Source: Paenalcaligenes suwonensis (GTDB lineage: Bacteria; Pseudomonadota; Gammaproteobacteria; Burkholderiales; Burkholderiaceae_B). From it: a DNA stretch of 64,000 nt. The position numbers and the translations under genes were made by a program. The number at the start of each line of letters is the position of its first letter. Within the stretch, counting starts at the first letter, position 1. Positions 18,935 to 30,257 of this stretch are shown here, one piece after another. The stretch is taken from the NCBI RefSeq assembly GCF_011290505.1, contig NZ_JAANPV010000001.1, forward strand, positions 1-64,000. The letters are read 5' to 3'. Under the pieces are notes generated by a model. That model did no database searches. It was not told where the DNA came from and worked only from the letters and a program-made list of their open reading frames with translations.

Positions 18935-20292
18935 CCCTCAAGTGTTTCAGAAAGCTTAACTTCACCCGACAGCAATTTAGGCAGTAAATTGTCGCGAGTA
19001 TCTGCGAGAGTTGAACTTTGTTCCGCCAGTGTCTGCATCATCGAAAAAATCGAAGATGCTTTCCGCTCAAAAGCACAACCAACGTTGTGCGGCGGACGAA
19101 CAATAGGGATCTTCTTAAGGTCAGAAACGTTGAGATACGGCAAAGCAGTGCCTGAAACCAATGTATTGAAATCAATCGTGCTAAGCATCGAGTACAAAAA
19201 ATATGCTCCCGACTTACCTTCAACAGGACTGGCTGACATTAAATTGTTGTCAATGATTGTTGGGGTGGTCAGTAATCTGCGACGATTCGAAATTAGCGCC
19301 ACGCCAATCTTGGCAAAAACTGTCGCCCCTAATGGGTGCAGTTTGGCTTTCATTTCAGACTGCTGTGCTTTGCTCACATAGTTGTTAGCTGATTGAATGA
19401 ATACCTCGTTGCCAGCAAGGTTCATATCACTAACCTTGATGAACGGATAGTCTCCCTCTGTGCTTCCCTGATGTTCTGGCTTAAATGCGCTACCAGCCGT
19501 AAAGCTGCAAACATCACCCAGAACACTGTGCGTCCATCCCTTTGGAATCTCACCCAACTCCGACGCTTCCATTGCATCAGGAAACAGCGCGGCGGTGGCG
19601 GCGAGTTGGTCGTGGTGCTCGCGGGGCATCAGGTCGAGTTCGGTGTCGGTCTTGCCGCTGATGGCGCGCATGGCGGCGCGTAGTGGGTCTTCGCCTCGTT
19701 CGATGGCGGTGATCTTGGCCTTGACCGGGTCGAAATCGACAAACCAGGACTTGAAGATGGCTTGCGCCATGGCTTCGAGGGTTTGGTTGATGCGGCGGCT
19801 GAGGTCGATCTTGTTATCAAAAGAACGAAGTGTTTTGGCTATCGCACGTTGCTCTTCGATGGACGGTAATTCAAATTTAAACTGTGCCAGCGCATCTTTA
19901 TCTCCGCGTGGCATTTTTGCACCCTTGGATGTTCTAATGCTGAACTCGGTGAATTTTTCCCACCGACAAAGATTATTTAGAAACCCTGGGTGCAAAGAAG
20001 TTTCGTCTTTAGTGCGAAAGACCAATACATCATTTGAGCAGTATCCATCGAACTCTGCTTGCCAAATTTTCTTGAAATAGGTGCGAATATTAGAAAACAG
20101 CGTATCGCCGATACTAAATTTCGTCACGCTTCCACTTTTTGGTACGGTTGCTGCTATTGCCACGCCCCCAAAGTCTGCCTGCATGTTTTCAGTGGAGACA
20201 TATGTCGCATAGGCTGCATCTTGTGCCTTGGCCTTCTCGGAAACAAAATCCACTAAATCACCGAAAACTGTTGGTCTCCACTTAGAAGCCAT
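18931..20292 (-). CDS. hsdS: Type I restriction enzyme, specificity subunit HsdS
   Basis: A 453-residue subunit that recognises the bipartite DNA target. Target-recognition domain 1 covers about residues 1-140. A conserved spacer follows (LPSIEEQRAIAKTLRSFDNK and SWFVDFDPVKAK, about 143-192). Domain 2 starts near 250 (IPKGWTHSVLGDVCSF), and a C-terminal coil LAEQSSTLADTRDNLLPKLL ends the protein. I chose ATG 20292 (MASKWRPT), which overlaps hsdM by 11 bp, over an upstream in-frame start at 20349. The two recognition domains are AT-richer than the spacer, a sign of domain swapping. Confidence 0.95.
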   Translation of the reverse strand: MASKWRPTVFGDLVDFVSEKAKAQDAAYATYVSTENMQADFGGVAIAATVPKSGSVTKFSIGDTLFSNIRTYFKKIWQAEFDGYCSNDVLVFRTKDETSLHPGFLNNLCRWEKFTEFSIRTSKGAKMPRGDKDALAQFKFELPSIEEQRAIAKTLRSFDNKIDLSRRINQTLEAMAQAIFKSWFVDFDPVKAKITAIERGEDPLRAAMRAISGKTDTELDLMPREHHDQLAATAALFPDAMEASELGEIPKGWTHSVLGDVCSFTAGSAFKPEHQGSTEGDYPFIKVSDMNLAGNEVFIQSANNYVSKAQQSEMKAKLHPLGATVFAKIGVALISNRRRLLTTPTIIDNNLMSASPVEGKSGAYFLYSMLSTIDFNTLVSGTALPYLNVSDLKKIPIVRPPHNVGCAFERKASSIFSMMQTLAEQSSTLADTRDNLLPKLLSGEVKLSETLEG

Positions 20293-22009
20293 AACCCAAC
20301 CCCGCCAAATTCTTCTTGATCTCCGCTTCCAGCTTCGCACTCTTCGCAAATTGCTCCGCCAGTTGCGCCGTCAGCCGCTGCATCTTCTCAGTAAAGGGTT
20401 CGCCGTCGTCTTCCTGCTCTGCCGCACCCACATAGCGCCCTGGTGTCAGCACATGCTCATGCTTTCGCACGTCTTCCAACTTGGCGGAATAGCAGAAGCC
20501 AGCCACGTCCTCGTACCCCTCGCCCTGCTGCCAGGCATGGAAGGTATCGGCAATTTTCTGGATATCGTCCAGAGTAAAGTCGCGCAGCACGCGGTCTTTC
20601 ATATAGCCCAACTGGCGGGCATCGATGAACAGGAATTCACCGTGCCGGTCGCGCTTCTTTTTGTCCAGCGCGAAGCCGTTCTGCTTGTCGCGGGTCAGAA
20701 ACCAGATGCAGGCCGGAATCTGGGTGTTGGTGAACAACTGGCCGGGCAGCGCGACCATACATTCCACGTAGTCGTCTTCGACTAGCCGCTTGCGGATTTC
20801 GCCTTCGTTGTTGGTGTTGGAGCTCATGGAACCATTGGCCAGCAGCAACGCCATGCTGCCGGTGGGTGCCAGGTGCCAGAGCATGTGCTGCAACCAAGCG
20901 AAGTTGGCGTTGCCCTGCGGCGGTGTGCCGGCGATCCAGCGCGGATCGGCCGCCAGTTTTTCGTTCCACCATTCCTTCATGTTGAAGGGCGGGTTGGCCA
21001 TAACGAAATCGGCGCGCAGGTCCGGGTGCAGGTCGTTGAGCAGGGTGTCGGCCGGGCCGTTGCCGAAGTTGAAGTCGATGCCGCGAATGGCCATGTTCAT
21101 CGCGGCCAGCCGCCAGGTGGTTGGGTTGCTCTCTTGCCCGTAGACGCTGATCTGCCCGGCCGCTTTTTTGCCTTGGCCATTGGCCGGTTTGCCGCCATGC
21201 TGTTCGATAAACTCCTCGCTTTGCACGAAGAAGCCGCCAGAGCCCATGGCCGGGTCGTAGACGCGACCCTTGAACGGCTGGAGCATTGCCACGATCAGGG
21301 TGACGATACTCTTGGGCGTGTAGTACTGGCCGCCCTTCTTGCCTTCGGCCAGAGCGAACTGGCCGAGGAAGTACTCGTAGACGTGGCCGAGGATGTCCTT
21401 GGATTTCAGGTCCAGCCGCTGGCCCTTGTACTCCTTCGCGCTGAAGTCGGTATCCGAGAAGTGGCTGATCAGCCCGGCCAACTTGCTGGAGTCGAGTTGC
21501 ACGCGGGCGAAGTCTTTGTTGAGTACGTTTTTCAGGCGGGAGTTCTCGCGCTCGACGGCTTCCATGGCGTTGTCGATCAGCCAGCCGACCGAGCGCATTT
21601 CCTCGGGCTCGTCCTTGCCGGGCTTGTTCCAGGGCAACGCCGCCTTGGGCGGCAGTTGCGCACAGTCACGCAGGGTTTGCCAGCGCGCTTCTACAGGCAC
21701 CCAGAACACGTTCTTCTCGGTGTAGTAGTCGCGGACTTCGAGCTCGGCGGCGATGTTGTCTTCGTACTCCTGGGTGCCCCCGCCGCCGTATTCATCCGGG
21801 TCCATGTAGTAGTCATGAGCCGGGTTGGTGAATTGTTCGCGCAGTTCGCGTTGCCTCTCTTCGAAGGCATCGGAAACATATTTGAGAAAGATCAGCCCAA
21901 GCACGACGTGCTTGTACACGGCAGCGTCGAGGTTGGAGCGCAGCTTGTCGGCGGCGGTCCAGAGTTTTTTTTCTAGGTCGTTGAAGAATTGTTGTTCGAT
22001 GGGGTTCAT
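20282..22009 (-). CDS. hsdM: Type I restriction enzyme, methyltransferase subunit HsdM
   Basis: A 575-residue N6-adenine methyltransferase that protects host sites. The helical HsdM_N domain occupies about 1-200 (KLWTAADKLRSNLDAAVYKHVVLGLIFLKYV region). Then come GGQYYTP (226-232), SAM motif I DPAMGSGGF (252-260) and catalytic NPPF (339-342). It is first in the operon hsdM-hsdS-SIR2-hsdR and is GC-rich like hsdR. Confidence 0.97.
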   Translation of the reverse strand: MNPIEQQFFNDLEKKLWTAADKLRSNLDAAVYKHVVLGLIFLKYVSDAFEERQRELREQFTNPAHDYYMDPDEYGGGGTQEYEDNIAAELEVRDYYTEKNVFWVPVEARWQTLRDCAQLPPKAALPWNKPGKDEPEEMRSVGWLIDNAMEAVERENSRLKNVLNKDFARVQLDSSKLAGLISHFSDTDFSAKEYKGQRLDLKSKDILGHVYEYFLGQFALAEGKKGGQYYTPKSIVTLIVAMLQPFKGRVYDPAMGSGGFFVQSEEFIEQHGGKPANGQGKKAAGQISVYGQESNPTTWRLAAMNMAIRGIDFNFGNGPADTLLNDLHPDLRADFVMANPPFNMKEWWNEKLAADPRWIAGTPPQGNANFAWLQHMLWHLAPTGSMALLLANGSMSSNTNNEGEIRKRLVEDDYVECMVALPGQLFTNTQIPACIWFLTRDKQNGFALDKKKRDRHGEFLFIDARQLGYMKDRVLRDFTLDDIQKIADTFHAWQQGEGYEDVAGFCYSAKLEDVRKHEHVLTPGRYVGAAEQEDDGEPFTEKMQRLTAQLAEQFAKSAKLEAEIKKNLAGLGYGF

Positions 22010-22102
22010 TACAAAAAAGCCTTAATCTCTACTAGCATGTTGGTATGCAATTTCTTGTAGCTATTGCTGAACCGTGTATAGAGGGTATCAGTTGGGGGAT
22101 GT

Positions 22103-23057
22103 TTATGCAGGCCAAAATAACCGTTTCAGTGGCATGATCCTTTTTGTTTCAGCATCTGTAGCGTCATAATGTTCAGTTAATGTACGTACTACATGATCTA
22201 GAGCGCACATTGCTAATAGGTATAGGGGCTCTGTCAGCTTCGTATTGTGCCTATTTGGTAAAACCACCTATGCTGACGTATAGCCCACGATCATCTGTGT
22301 GGCGGCCACCAAGGATATCTTGGCTACTCATTTGTTCTTTACGGTGTTTAACCTCTGCTACTATTCGTAGATGTTCAAAGCCAAAACCGTCGAGTGAGGT
22401 AGCGATGTCCTTGTCTCGGTCAAGGCCTGATGGTGAAACTTTGGTTTTATAGCCCATAGCACGTACGATGCCAGCCGCTAACATATTACCCCAATTTAAT
22501 TCATTAACTTGGTCTTTGATGTGTTCTAGTGCTTGCGATTCAATATCAACCAGATGGCCATTAATAATTTCTCCAGAATCTTCCTCAGTTTTTTGAGAGA
22601 GTCTTCCCTTTAAAGCTGCCAGTATATCAGTAGTAGCATGGGAGGGGATGTCGAATAGTGTCAGGGTGAAGCCGAGGCTATTTTTTGTATTGTTGTTTAG
22701 ATTATCTCGTGGCAACTATTTTCTTGCCATTGAACAGTACGTGCCAAAGGCATACCTTTATCAGCCCATTCTGGATGGTGTTCGGCTTGAACTATAAGAT
22801 ACAAACGACTTGCAGGGGAGTAGGTAATCACACAGCCATCTGTTTGGATTTATTCAAAAAACGCCAGACTTGGGATGTTCCTGATATAGCTGCTCCCCGT
22901 TTTACATATGAGGCGGCAGACTTATATTGATCAATCAACTATTGCTGTATGATATCAGGTTTTGCATATGGTGCTAACTGGTTCCAAGCGATTGCAGATA
23001 CATTGTGCTCATAAAATGTTTTGTACAGGCCTCCACCTCACTGCGTACCATCCACAT
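22103..23057 (-). pseudogene. Decayed Mrr-type restriction endonuclease
   Basis: Reading all minus-strand frames recovers one broken protein. It starts MWMVR (ATG 23057), continues LYKTFYEHNVSAIAWNQLA, then SGTSQVWRFLN, then DGCVITYSPASRLYLI, then PRDNLNNNTKNSLG. The Mrr catalytic core follows (SGLDRDKDIATS, then AEVKHRKE with a D...E-x-K pattern and GLYVSIGGFTK), and finally HYDATDAETKRIMPLKRLFW ending at 22103. Lesions: frameshifts near 23035, 22840, 22718 and 22215, and in-frame stops at 22939-22941 and 22251-22253. Only a 154-codon piece (22251-22715, TTG start) is still open. It lies 93 bp upstream of hsdM, same strand. Confidence 0.85.
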
Positions 23058-23218
23058 TCTTGTTATTATCTTACCTTATGGCCATTAATTCAGAGTAATA
23101 CTATTCTAGTGATTTTTTTAAAACTTGCTGATTTTTCTATGGTTTTATTATAAATCACCAATAAAATATAAATTATATTAAATCTCTTTTTTATTTTATA
23201 TTTACGGTTTTTTGATTA

Positions 23219-24598
23219 TTACTTCCCAATACAGAAGCTAGAAAAAATTTCGCCCAATAAATCGTCGCTAGTGAATTCACCGGTAATAGAACTGAGCGAT
23301 TCATGAGCCAAGCGCAATTCTTCGGCAAACAGATCCAGTACCTGATCGCTGTGCGAGGCATGTTGAGCCGCGATGCTGAGGTGCTCGTTGCTGTTTTCCA
23401 AAGCGCGCAGGTGGCGTTCACGTGCTAACCATGGTGATTCACCGCCCCCTGTCCACCCTGCTATGTCTAGCAATGCGCTACGTAGGTTATCTAAGCCCTG
23501 CCCTTTTTTGGCCGAGATATGCAAGGTGCGCGCTTGCGGGTTGTGTTCAGGCAAGGCCGATGCGGCTGCTTCGTCTAACAGGTCGCACTTGTTGTAGACG
23601 TTTAAGATAGGTACATCAGTAGGCAGCCGTGCAGTGATAGCATCGTCTAGTTGATCGTTAGGCTGTCTGGCATCGTGTAGATGCAAGATGACGTTGGCCT
23701 TGGCAATTTCTGCCCAGCTGCGTTCAATACCAATGCTTTCTACTGTATCTTCGGTTTCACGTAGACCAGCGGTATCCACAATATGTATAGGCACACCGTC
23801 TAGGTGAATCAGTTGCGTCACGCGGTCGCGTGTGGTGCCAGCAATATCCGTCACGATCGCTATGTCGTCACCTGCCAGCGCATTCAGCAAGCTGGATTTC
23901 CCCACGTTAGGTTGCCCTGCCAACACCACATGCAAGCCATCACGTAAGACCATGCCTTGTTTGGCTTGGCGCATCAGATCGTGCAGCGTTTGCTGAATGG
24001 TCTGTAGTTGTGCGGCGGCTTGGTATTTTTCTAGGAAGTCTATTTCTTCCTCGGGGAAATCCAAGGTGGCTTCTACGAGCATACGCAGGTGTACCAGCTT
24101 ATCGGCCAGTTCATTCACATGCTGTGAGAAAGCACCTGATAACGAGGCCATGGCACTTTTGGCTGCCGCACTAGAGGAGGCGTTGATCAAGTCGGCTACA
24201 GCTTCGGCTTGAGCCAAGTCCATGCGGTCATTTAAGAAAGCGCGTTGCGTGAACTCACCGGGTTCTGCCAAGCGTAACCCGTATTCTTTACCTACTTCTA
24301 AGCATCGTTCTAGTACACGGCGTAATACCGCTGGGCCACCGTGCCCTTGTAGTTCCAGTACGTCTTCACCGGTATAGGAGTTAGGTGCAGAGAAGAACAG
24401 GGCGATCCCTTCGTCTATGCTTTGCCCTTGTGCGTCCGCAAAGGGGATGTAATGGGCATGACGGGGTTTGAGTTCGGTATTAAGTAGTGCTTGGGTAAAG
24501 GCGCGCAATTGTGGGCCCGATACACGAATAACACCTATGCCACCTCGGCCTGGAGCTGTGGCGATGGCAACAATGGGGGAATGGGAGCTATAAGACAT
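23219..24598 (-). CDS. mnmE: tRNA modification GTPase MnmE (TrmE)
   Basis: A 459-residue partner of MnmG in making cmnm5U34. The N-terminal folate-binding domain starts [20 protein letters not shown]. The G domain has [22 protein letters not shown] and DTAGLR. The C-terminal CIGK cysteine motif is intact. I choose ATG 24598 (MSYSSHSP); an upstream in-frame start adds nine or more residues without family support. The gene is usually next to yidC in betaproteobacteria, but here the lactate and catalase genes lie between them. Confidence 0.96.
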   Translation of the reverse strand: MSYSSHSPIVAIATAPGRGGIGVIRVSGPQLRAFTQALLNTELKPRHAHYIPFADAQGQSIDEGIALFFSAPNSYTGEDVLELQGHGGPAVLRRVLERCLEVGKEYGLRLAEPGEFTQRAFLNDRMDLAQAEAVADLINASSSAAAKSAMASLSGAFSQHVNELADKLVHLRMLVEATLDFPEEEIDFLEKYQAAAQLQTIQQTLHDLMRQAKQGMVLRDGLHVVLAGQPNVGKSSLLNALAGDDIAIVTDIAGTTRDRVTQLIHLDGVPIHIVDTAGLRETEDTVESIGIERSWAEIAKANVILHLHDARQPNDQLDDAITARLPTDVPILNVYNKCDLLDEAAASALPEHNPQARTLHISAKKGQGLDNLRSALLDIAGWTGGGESPWLARERHLRALENSNEHLSIAAQHASHSDQVLDLFAEELRLAHESLSSITGEFTSDDLLGEIFSSFCIGK

Positions 24599-24684
24599 AA
24601 GCGGCACACAAAAAACGGCTGAAAACATCGCTATTGTATGCCACCCGCCCCCATCACTGTAGGCGTGATGGGGGCGAGTGAGGT

Positions 24685-25830
24685 TTACTGTTGTGTAGCC
24701 TGCACGAGCATGTCGGCCGAGATATCGGCAATACTGCGGGTGCTGGTTAAGGTCATGGCAACGCGCATTTCTTTTTCAATCAATTGCAGCAGATTGCGTA
24801 CCCCTGCCTCACCGGCGGTAGACAGCGCGTACAAGAATGCACGGCCTATCATCACGGCATCGGCACCTAATGCCATCATGCGCACTACGTCTAGCCCTGT
24901 ACGAATACCAGAATCAGCTAGGATTTTTAGATCGCCTTTTACCGCATCGGCAATCGCGGGTAAGGCACGGGCGGAAGATAGCACGCCATCTAACTGACGA
25001 CCACCGTGGTTAGAGACCACAATACCGTCAGCACCAAAGCGAACAGCATCACGGGCGTCATCAGGATCCAGAATGCCTTTGATGATCATGGGGCCTTTCC
25101 AGAAATCACGAATCCATTCTAGGTCTTTCCATGAAATAGAAGGATCGAAGTTATTACCCAGCCAACCTATGTAATCTTCTAGGCCAATTTTCTTACCCAA
25201 GTAAGCTGATACGTTACCCAGATCGTGGGGTTTACCGTTTAGGCCCACATCCCATGACCAGTGCGGGTGTGTGACTGCTTGCCAGTATCGACGCATGGCC
25301 GCATTAGGACCGCTCATCCCCGAATGGGCATCACGGTAGCGAGCACCAGGTACCGGCATATCCACCGTAAACACCAAGGTGCTGCAGCCTGCCGCTTGGG
25401 CGCGTTCTAAGGCGTTTTTCATGAAACCACGATCACGCAGCACATACAGCTGGAACCACATGGGGCGGTTAATGGCTGGGGTGACTTCTTCTATAGGGCA
25501 CACCGATACGGTAGACAGCGTAAACGGAATACCGTGGGCATCAGCAGCGCGGGCAGCTTGTACCTCACCACGGCGTGCAAACATGCCTGTTAAGCCTACC
25601 GGTGCCAACACTACAGGCATGGATAAGGATTCGCCAAAGAGTTCTGTGCTCAAATCCAGATTAGACATGTCTTTTAGCACGCGCTGACGCAGTGCTACAC
25701 CAGATAAGTCTTCTACGTTACGGCGTAGCGTGTGTTCCGCATAGGCACCACCGTCAGCGTAGTGAAACAAAAAGGGTGGGAGCCGTTTTTTAGCGGCTTC
25801 TCTGTAATCGGTAGCAGCAGAAATAATCAT
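24685..25830 (-). CDS. lldD: L-lactate dehydrogenase (FMN, quinone-linked)
   Basis: A 381-residue alpha-hydroxyacid dehydrogenase that oxidises L-lactate to pyruvate at the inner membrane. [21 protein letters not shown]-like N-terminus, [26 protein letters not shown], and catalytic [15 protein letters not shown] are typical of LldD. Its start overlaps the upstream regulator by 4 bp. Together with the divergent permease it forms a complete L-lactate uptake and oxidation locus. Confidence 0.95.
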   Translation of the reverse strand: MIISAATDYREAAKKRLPPFLFHYADGGAYAEHTLRRNVEDLSGVALRQRVLKDMSNLDLSTELFGESLSMPVVLAPVGLTGMFARRGEVQAARAADAHGIPFTLSTVSVCPIEEVTPAINRPMWFQLYVLRDRGFMKNALERAQAAGCSTLVFTVDMPVPGARYRDAHSGMSGPNAAMRRYWQAVTHPHWSWDVGLNGKPHDLGNVSAYLGKKIGLEDYIGWLGNNFDPSISWKDLEWIRDFWKGPMIIKGILDPDDARDAVRFGADGIVVSNHGGRQLDGVLSSARALPAIADAVKGDLKILADSGIRTGLDVVRMMALGADAVMIGRAFLYALSTAGEAGVRNLLQLIEKEMRVAMTLTSTRSIADISADMLVQATQQ

Positions 25831-26597
25831 AGTAGCGGGTCCGGAAGAGAGAAACGGGTTGAGCGCTGGCGACGAGCAAGGTTGTCGTCGTTTTGGCGTA
25901 TGGTGTCCTGAACGTAATGCAAATGGTGGCCTATGGCTTGTTTGGCTTGTTCTGGATCGCCCGCCAAAATGGCATTCATCAGGTTTTCGTGCTGATGTGT
26001 TAATTGTTTAAGCACATCAGGCTGCGAACTTTGGAACATGGTATTGCGGCTTTGGCTCACTACGGAGAGCAGCACATCAAAGAGCCCACGCATGAACTGT
26101 ATGAGCACAACGTTGTGCGACGCTTCGGCAATAGACATGTGAAAACGCGCATCGGCGCGTGACGACTGTTCGGCATCGCCCTGCTGCTGGTAATTCACCA
26201 TGCTGTCAAAACAGCGCTGTATGTTGGCTTTGTCTTGGTCGGTGGCGCGTAAAGCGGCGTACCACGCTGTACTGCTTTCTAGTGCGTGGCGGGCTTCTAG
26301 CATGTCGTAGTTATAGGCGGGGTCGGCTACAGCCAGTTGTGCCAGCGGCAATAAATTCTTTTCTGGCCAATCTTGTATGGGTGACAGCACGAAAGTGCCG
26401 CCCCCAGGTCGGGTGGCTAATAAGCCTTGGCTCGCTAAAGTACGGATGGCCTCTCGGATGGGTGGACGTGACACGTTCAACTGTACGGCCAGTACACGTT
26501 CGGCGGGCAAACGCTCTCCTGGCTTGAGTTGTTGGTCCCATATCAGTTGTTGTATTTGTTGTGCTATCTGGTCTGATAGGCGCAAGGGAGTGGACAT
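25827..26597 (-). CDS. lldR: GntR/FadR-family L-lactate regulator
   Basis: A 256-residue regulator. The N-terminal winged helix has [28 protein letters not shown], and TRPGGGTFV forms the wing. A C-terminal all-helical FCD ligand-binding domain follows, with D/H residues in [13 protein letters not shown] and HHLHYV. It lies between lldD and lldP and faces two TGGTAnTACCA operators, so it probably represses the locus until L-lactate binds. Confidence 0.92.
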   Translation of the reverse strand: MSTPLRLSDQIAQQIQQLIWDQQLKPGERLPAERVLAVQLNVSRPPIREAIRTLASQGLLATRPGGGTFVLSPIQDWPEKNLLPLAQLAVADPAYNYDMLEARHALESSTAWYAALRATDQDKANIQRCFDSMVNYQQQGDAEQSSRADARFHMSIAEASHNVVLIQFMRGLFDVLLSVVSQSRNTMFQSSQPDVLKQLTHQHENLMNAILAGDPEQAKQAIGHHLHYVQDTIRQNDDNLARRQRSTRFSLPDPLL

Positions 26598-26642
26598 CTT
26601 GAGGGCCCAGTTTTATGGAAATGTGGCGTTATTTAGTTATTT

Positions 26643-26653
26643 TGGTAATACCA
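26643..26653. promoter_or_regulatory. LldR-type operator 1
   Basis: TGGTAATACCA is a perfect palindrome of the FadR/GntR type, 46 bp upstream of lldR. Confidence 0.7.
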
Positions 26654-26715
26654 GAGTATAGCGTTTGTACGGATTTTTGTATCCCTACAAGGGTAAATAC
26701 GGGTTTCGTGTAAAG

Positions 26716-26726
26716 TGGTATTACCA
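26716..26726. promoter_or_regulatory. LldR-type operator 2
   Basis: TGGTATTACCA is a second perfect palindrome, 73 bp from the first (start to start, about seven helical turns). A possible -10 TATGAT (26728-26733) directly follows, so bound regulator would block lldP transcription. Confidence 0.7.
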
Positions 26727-26846
26727 ATATGATTCAGGGTGATTATTTTTTAGCCAGGTAAGCGGGTGGTCGTAAAAGTGGGGTGGATGGTGACAACGTA
26801 AAACCCACCAGTACGTGCTTGCCGATTCTTTAGAAGAGTATTAACT

Positions 26847-28613
26847 ATGAGTTCTCTCTACATGCTACTGGCGTTGGCTCCAATTGCTGTAGTGTTCTTG
26901 TTGATGGTGGTGCTAGAACGCTCTGCAAAATTCTCTATGGGAGTTGCATACGTCGTTACAGCGCTGTTGGCATTGTTTGTCTGGAATGCACAGGGTGCCG
27001 TGATTGCGGCTGCTACTGTTCATGGTTTGATTACAGCCATTACCTTGCTCTTCATTGTGTTTGGGGCGATTTTGCTGCTGAACACTTTGAAAGAAAGTGG
27101 TGCATTGCAGGCCATACGCCAAGGCTTTACCGATGTGTCGCCTGACCGTCGCATACAAGTCATTATTGTGGCCTGGTTGTTTGGTTCATTAATTGAAGGT
27201 TCCTCTGGCTTCGGTACGCCGTCTGCTGTAGGGGCCCCATTGCTGCTGGCTCTGGGTTTCCCAGCGATGGCCGCCGTGATGTCGGTATTGATTATTCAGT
27301 CCACACCCGTGTCTTTCGGTGCCGTGGGTACACCTATGTTGGTAGGGGTACGTTCTGGTATTGATAACAAAGCCGACGTGGCTTCGCTGATTGCGCCTAA
27401 TACCCCAATGGAGTATTTGCAGCAGATCGTTGAAAACGTCGCCTTTATCCATGCCCTAACAGGCTTTGTGATCCCGCTGATTCTGTGCGGTTTGTTGACT
27501 CGCTTTTTTGGTCAGAAACAATCTTTCCGTGAAGGTTTGGGTGCGTGGAAGTTTGCGCTGTTTGCTGGTATTGCCTTTACCCTTCCCTACTACATCATTG
27601 CTAACTTGTTGGGACCAGAGTTCCCATCCATGTTGGGGGCGCTGATTGGTTTGGCGATTGTGGTGCCTGCAGCGAAAAAAGGTTTCTTGATTCCTAAAAC
27701 CACCTTTGATTTCCCGCCTCGTGACTCATGGGAAGAGAAATGGTTGGGTACCCTGCGTACGGTAGAAGATGGTCCTAATGCCAAGAAATTCTCAGTATTG
27801 CGTGCGTTCTCGCCTTACGTGTTGGTTGTGGCTTTCTTGATCATTACGCGTACTATTCCGGCAGTAAAAAGTGCATTGACTGGCCCTGATGCCACCATCA
27901 CTTTTGCCAACTTGTTTGGTACGAAAATCTCAAGTTCTGCTCAGTTCTTGTTCTCGCCAGGTTTCATTTTGATCGTGGTGTCCTTGCTGTGTATTGCCAT
28001 CTTTAAGATGAACATGCAGCAGTTTGGCCGCGGCATTAAGAACTCCGGTATTACCATGTTGGATGCAGCCCCTGCTCTGTTGCTGGCGGTGCCTATGGTG
28101 CAAGTGTTTATTAACTCTGCTGCAGCGGATGGTTCGCTAAACAGTATGCCATTGGTGTTGGCACAAGGCGCGGCTGGTTTGGCTGGTCACAGCTGGCCTA
28201 ACGTTGCGCCATGGGTAGGTAGCTTGGGGGCGTTTATCGCTGGTTCTAACACGGTTAGTAACATGATGTTCTCGTACTTCCAGTTCTCTACAGCACAACA
28301 CATTGGTCTAGGTATTGATGCTTCCGCCATTGTGGTTGCGTTGCAAGCCGTGGGTGGTGCAGCCGGTAACATGATTTGTGTACACAACGTGGTTGCGGCT
28401 GGTGCGGTGGTAGGGATGATGAACCGTGAAGGTGAGATCGTTCGTAAAACATTGATTCCAATGGCCTACTATTGTATTCAGGCAGGTCTGATTGGCCAGG
28501 CTCTGATTACAGGCAGCATAGGCTGGTGGATTGCCGCCTTGGTGTGGTTGGTAGTGTTCTTCGGAATTCTGTCCAACAGCAAAGGCAAAGCTTTGAAAGT
28601 AGCAAACGCATAA
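26847..28613 (+). CDS. lldP: L-lactate permease
   Basis: A 588-residue inner-membrane symporter of the LctP family with about 12-14 hydrophobic segments. [21 protein letters not shown] and [15 protein letters not shown] are signatures. It imports L-lactate (often D-lactate and glycolate too) with H+. It is divergent from lldR-lldD and ends at a strong terminator. Confidence 0.95.
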   Translation: MSSLYMLLALAPIAVVFLLMVVLERSAKFSMGVAYVVTALLALFVWNAQGAVIAAATVHGLITAITLLFIVFGAILLLNTLKESGALQAIRQGFTDVSPDRRIQVIIVAWLFGSLIEGSSGFGTPSAVGAPLLLALGFPAMAAVMSVLIIQSTPVSFGAVGTPMLVGVRSGIDNKADVASLIAPNTPMEYLQQIVENVAFIHALTGFVIPLILCGLLTRFFGQKQSFREGLGAWKFALFAGIAFTLPYYIIANLLGPEFPSMLGALIGLAIVVPAAKKGFLIPKTTFDFPPRDSWEEKWLGTLRTVEDGPNAKKFSVLRAFSPYVLVVAFLIITRTIPAVKSALTGPDATITFANLFGTKISSSAQFLFSPGFILIVVSLLCIAIFKMNMQQFGRGIKNSGITMLDAAPALLLAVPMVQVFINSAAADGSLNSMPLVLAQGAAGLAGHSWPNVAPWVGSLGAFIAGSNTVSNMMFSYFQFSTAQHIGLGIDASAIVVALQAVGGAAGNMICVHNVVAAGAVVGMMNREGEIVRKTLIPMAYYCIQAGLIGQALITGSIGWWIAALVWLVVFFGILSNSKGKALKVANA

Positions 28614-28641
28614 CCCGCCTTGCCCCATAATAGTTGTTCAT

Positions 28642-28682
28642 AAAAAAACCCGGAGCAGCGTGTATGCTGCTCCGGGTTTTTT
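28642..28682. terminator. Bidirectional terminator between lldP and the catalase gene
   Basis: A very stable stem, AACCCGGAGCAGC/GCTGCTCCGGGTT, with a short loop and A-run and T-run on its two sides. It sits between convergent genes. Confidence 0.93.
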
Positions 28683-28694
28683 AGTGTGTAGTAC

Positions 28695-30131
28695 TTAGGC
28701 TTTTGCTAAGGCCTTACGCACACCCTCTGCATAAGCAGGATCAGCTTGATGGAAGTGCTCCAGCTGTCTGTCTATGATGAATTGAGGCACACCCGCCATA
28801 GCGGCAGCAACGTTATCAAACAGTTGTTGCTGTTGAGCAGGGCTCATCAAACGGAACAAGTCACCGGGCTGGGAGTAGTAGTCGCTGTCTACGCGGTGGC
28901 TCCAGTGGTCGGCTGCTTTACCGTCCAAGGCCAGTGGTGGTTCTTGGTAAGAGGACTCTTTCCATGTACCGGCACTGTTTGGCTCGTAGTTAGGTTTGTT
29001 GCCTTGGTTATCGTCTACACGCATAGCACCATCGCGGTGGTAGCTATTGTGGAACGGGCATTTAGGCGCGTTCACCGGAATCTGGTTGTGGTTGATCCCT
29101 AAACGGTAGCGTTGGGTATCGCCGTAGGCAAACAATCTACCTTGCAGCATACGGTCTGGCGAGTAACCAATACCGGGAACCACGTTGCCGGGGGTAAAGG
29201 CGGCTTGCTCGATTTGGGCAAAGTAGTTGTCTGGGTTACGGTTCAGTTCCAACACACCTACATCGATCAATGGGAAGTCACCATGTGGCCACACTTTGGT
29301 TAGATCGAAGGGGTTGATATGGTAGTTCAGCGCCTGTTCTTCGGTCATCACTTGGATGCGTAGTGCCCAACGTGGGAAGTCGCCCGCATCAATGTGCTCA
29401 TACAGGTCGCGGATGGCGCTTTCACGGTCTTCACCTACCAGCTTGCTGGCTTCAGCGTTGGTGTAGTTCTCTATGCCTTGCATGGATTTGAAGTGGAACT
29501 TCACCCAATGGCGTTTACCTTCGGCGTTGATCAGGCTGTAGGTGTGTGAACCAAAGCCGTGAATCTGGCGGAAGTTTTTAGGCAAACCACGGTCACTCAT
29601 CAAAATGGTGACTTGGTGCAACGATTCGGGGTTCAGTGACCAGAAATCCCATGCGTTGGTCATGCTGCGCAGGTGGGTTTGTGGATCACGTTTTTGGGTG
29701 TGAATAAAGTCGGGGAACTTCAGAGGGTCACGGATAAAAAACACAGGGGTGTTGTTCCCCACCATGTCCCAGTTACCTTCTTCAGTGTAAAACTTCAGCG
29801 AGAAACCGCGTACATCACGTTCCGCGTCCGCTGCACCAGCTTCACCAGCAACGGTTGAAAAACGCGCCAGTACTGAGGTTTGTTGCCCTTTTTTAAACAC
29901 ATTAGCACAGGAATATTGGCTAATGTCATGCGTGGCGGTGAACGTACCAAAAGCACCGGCGCCTTTAGCGTGTACTACACGTTCAGGGATACGCTCACGA
30001 TTAAAGTGGGCCAGCTTTTCTAATAGCCAGGTGTCCTGCATCAAGACCGGTCCACGCGGGCCAGCCGTCATGGAATCATTATTGTGGCTGACGGGGGCGC
30101 CAGCTGCAGTGGTCATGAGGTCTTTTTTCAT
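28695..30131 (-). CDS. katA: Monofunctional heme catalase (small-subunit, KatA type)
   Basis: A 478-residue catalase that splits H2O2. The distal histidine is in [12 protein letters not shown], the distal asparagine in [11 protein letters not shown], and the proximal heme tyrosine in [14 protein letters not shown]. The length fits the clade 3 small-subunit group. It is next to the lactate locus. I see no definite OxyR site upstream. Confidence 0.96.
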   Translation of the reverse strand: MKKDLMTTAAGAPVSHNNDSMTAGPRGPVLMQDTWLLEKLAHFNRERIPERVVHAKGAGAFGTFTATHDISQYSCANVFKKGQQTSVLARFSTVAGEAGAADAERDVRGFSLKFYTEEGNWDMVGNNTPVFFIRDPLKFPDFIHTQKRDPQTHLRSMTNAWDFWSLNPESLHQVTILMSDRGLPKNFRQIHGFGSHTYSLINAEGKRHWVKFHFKSMQGIENYTNAEASKLVGEDRESAIRDLYEHIDAGDFPRWALRIQVMTEEQALNYHINPFDLTKVWPHGDFPLIDVGVLELNRNPDNYFAQIEQAAFTPGNVVPGIGYSPDRMLQGRLFAYGDTQRYRLGINHNQIPVNAPKCPFHNSYHRDGAMRVDDNQGNKPNYEPNSAGTWKESSYQEPPLALDGKAADHWSHRVDSDYYSQPGDLFRLMSPAQQQQLFDNVAAAMAGVPQFIIDRQLEHFHQADPAYAEGVRKALAKA

Positions 30132-30257
30132 TGAAGCTCTCCTATGCGGGTGTATGTACAGGGGATCTGTAGTGCACGCTATATGATCTATTCTAGGAGA
30201 GTTTGTTTCTTAGTTGAAATTGAATATATTGAAGATGTTGATAGCTATACTTAATCG

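Noticed and set aside
20873-21976. 367-codon open frame opposite hsdM
   Set aside because: It is a GC-driven antisense shadow of hsdM with no recognisable domains or ribosome-binding site.
22251-22715. Separate small hypothetical gene of 154 codons
   Set aside because: It is the still-open middle piece of the Mrr-type pseudogene; homology continues past both ends in other frames.
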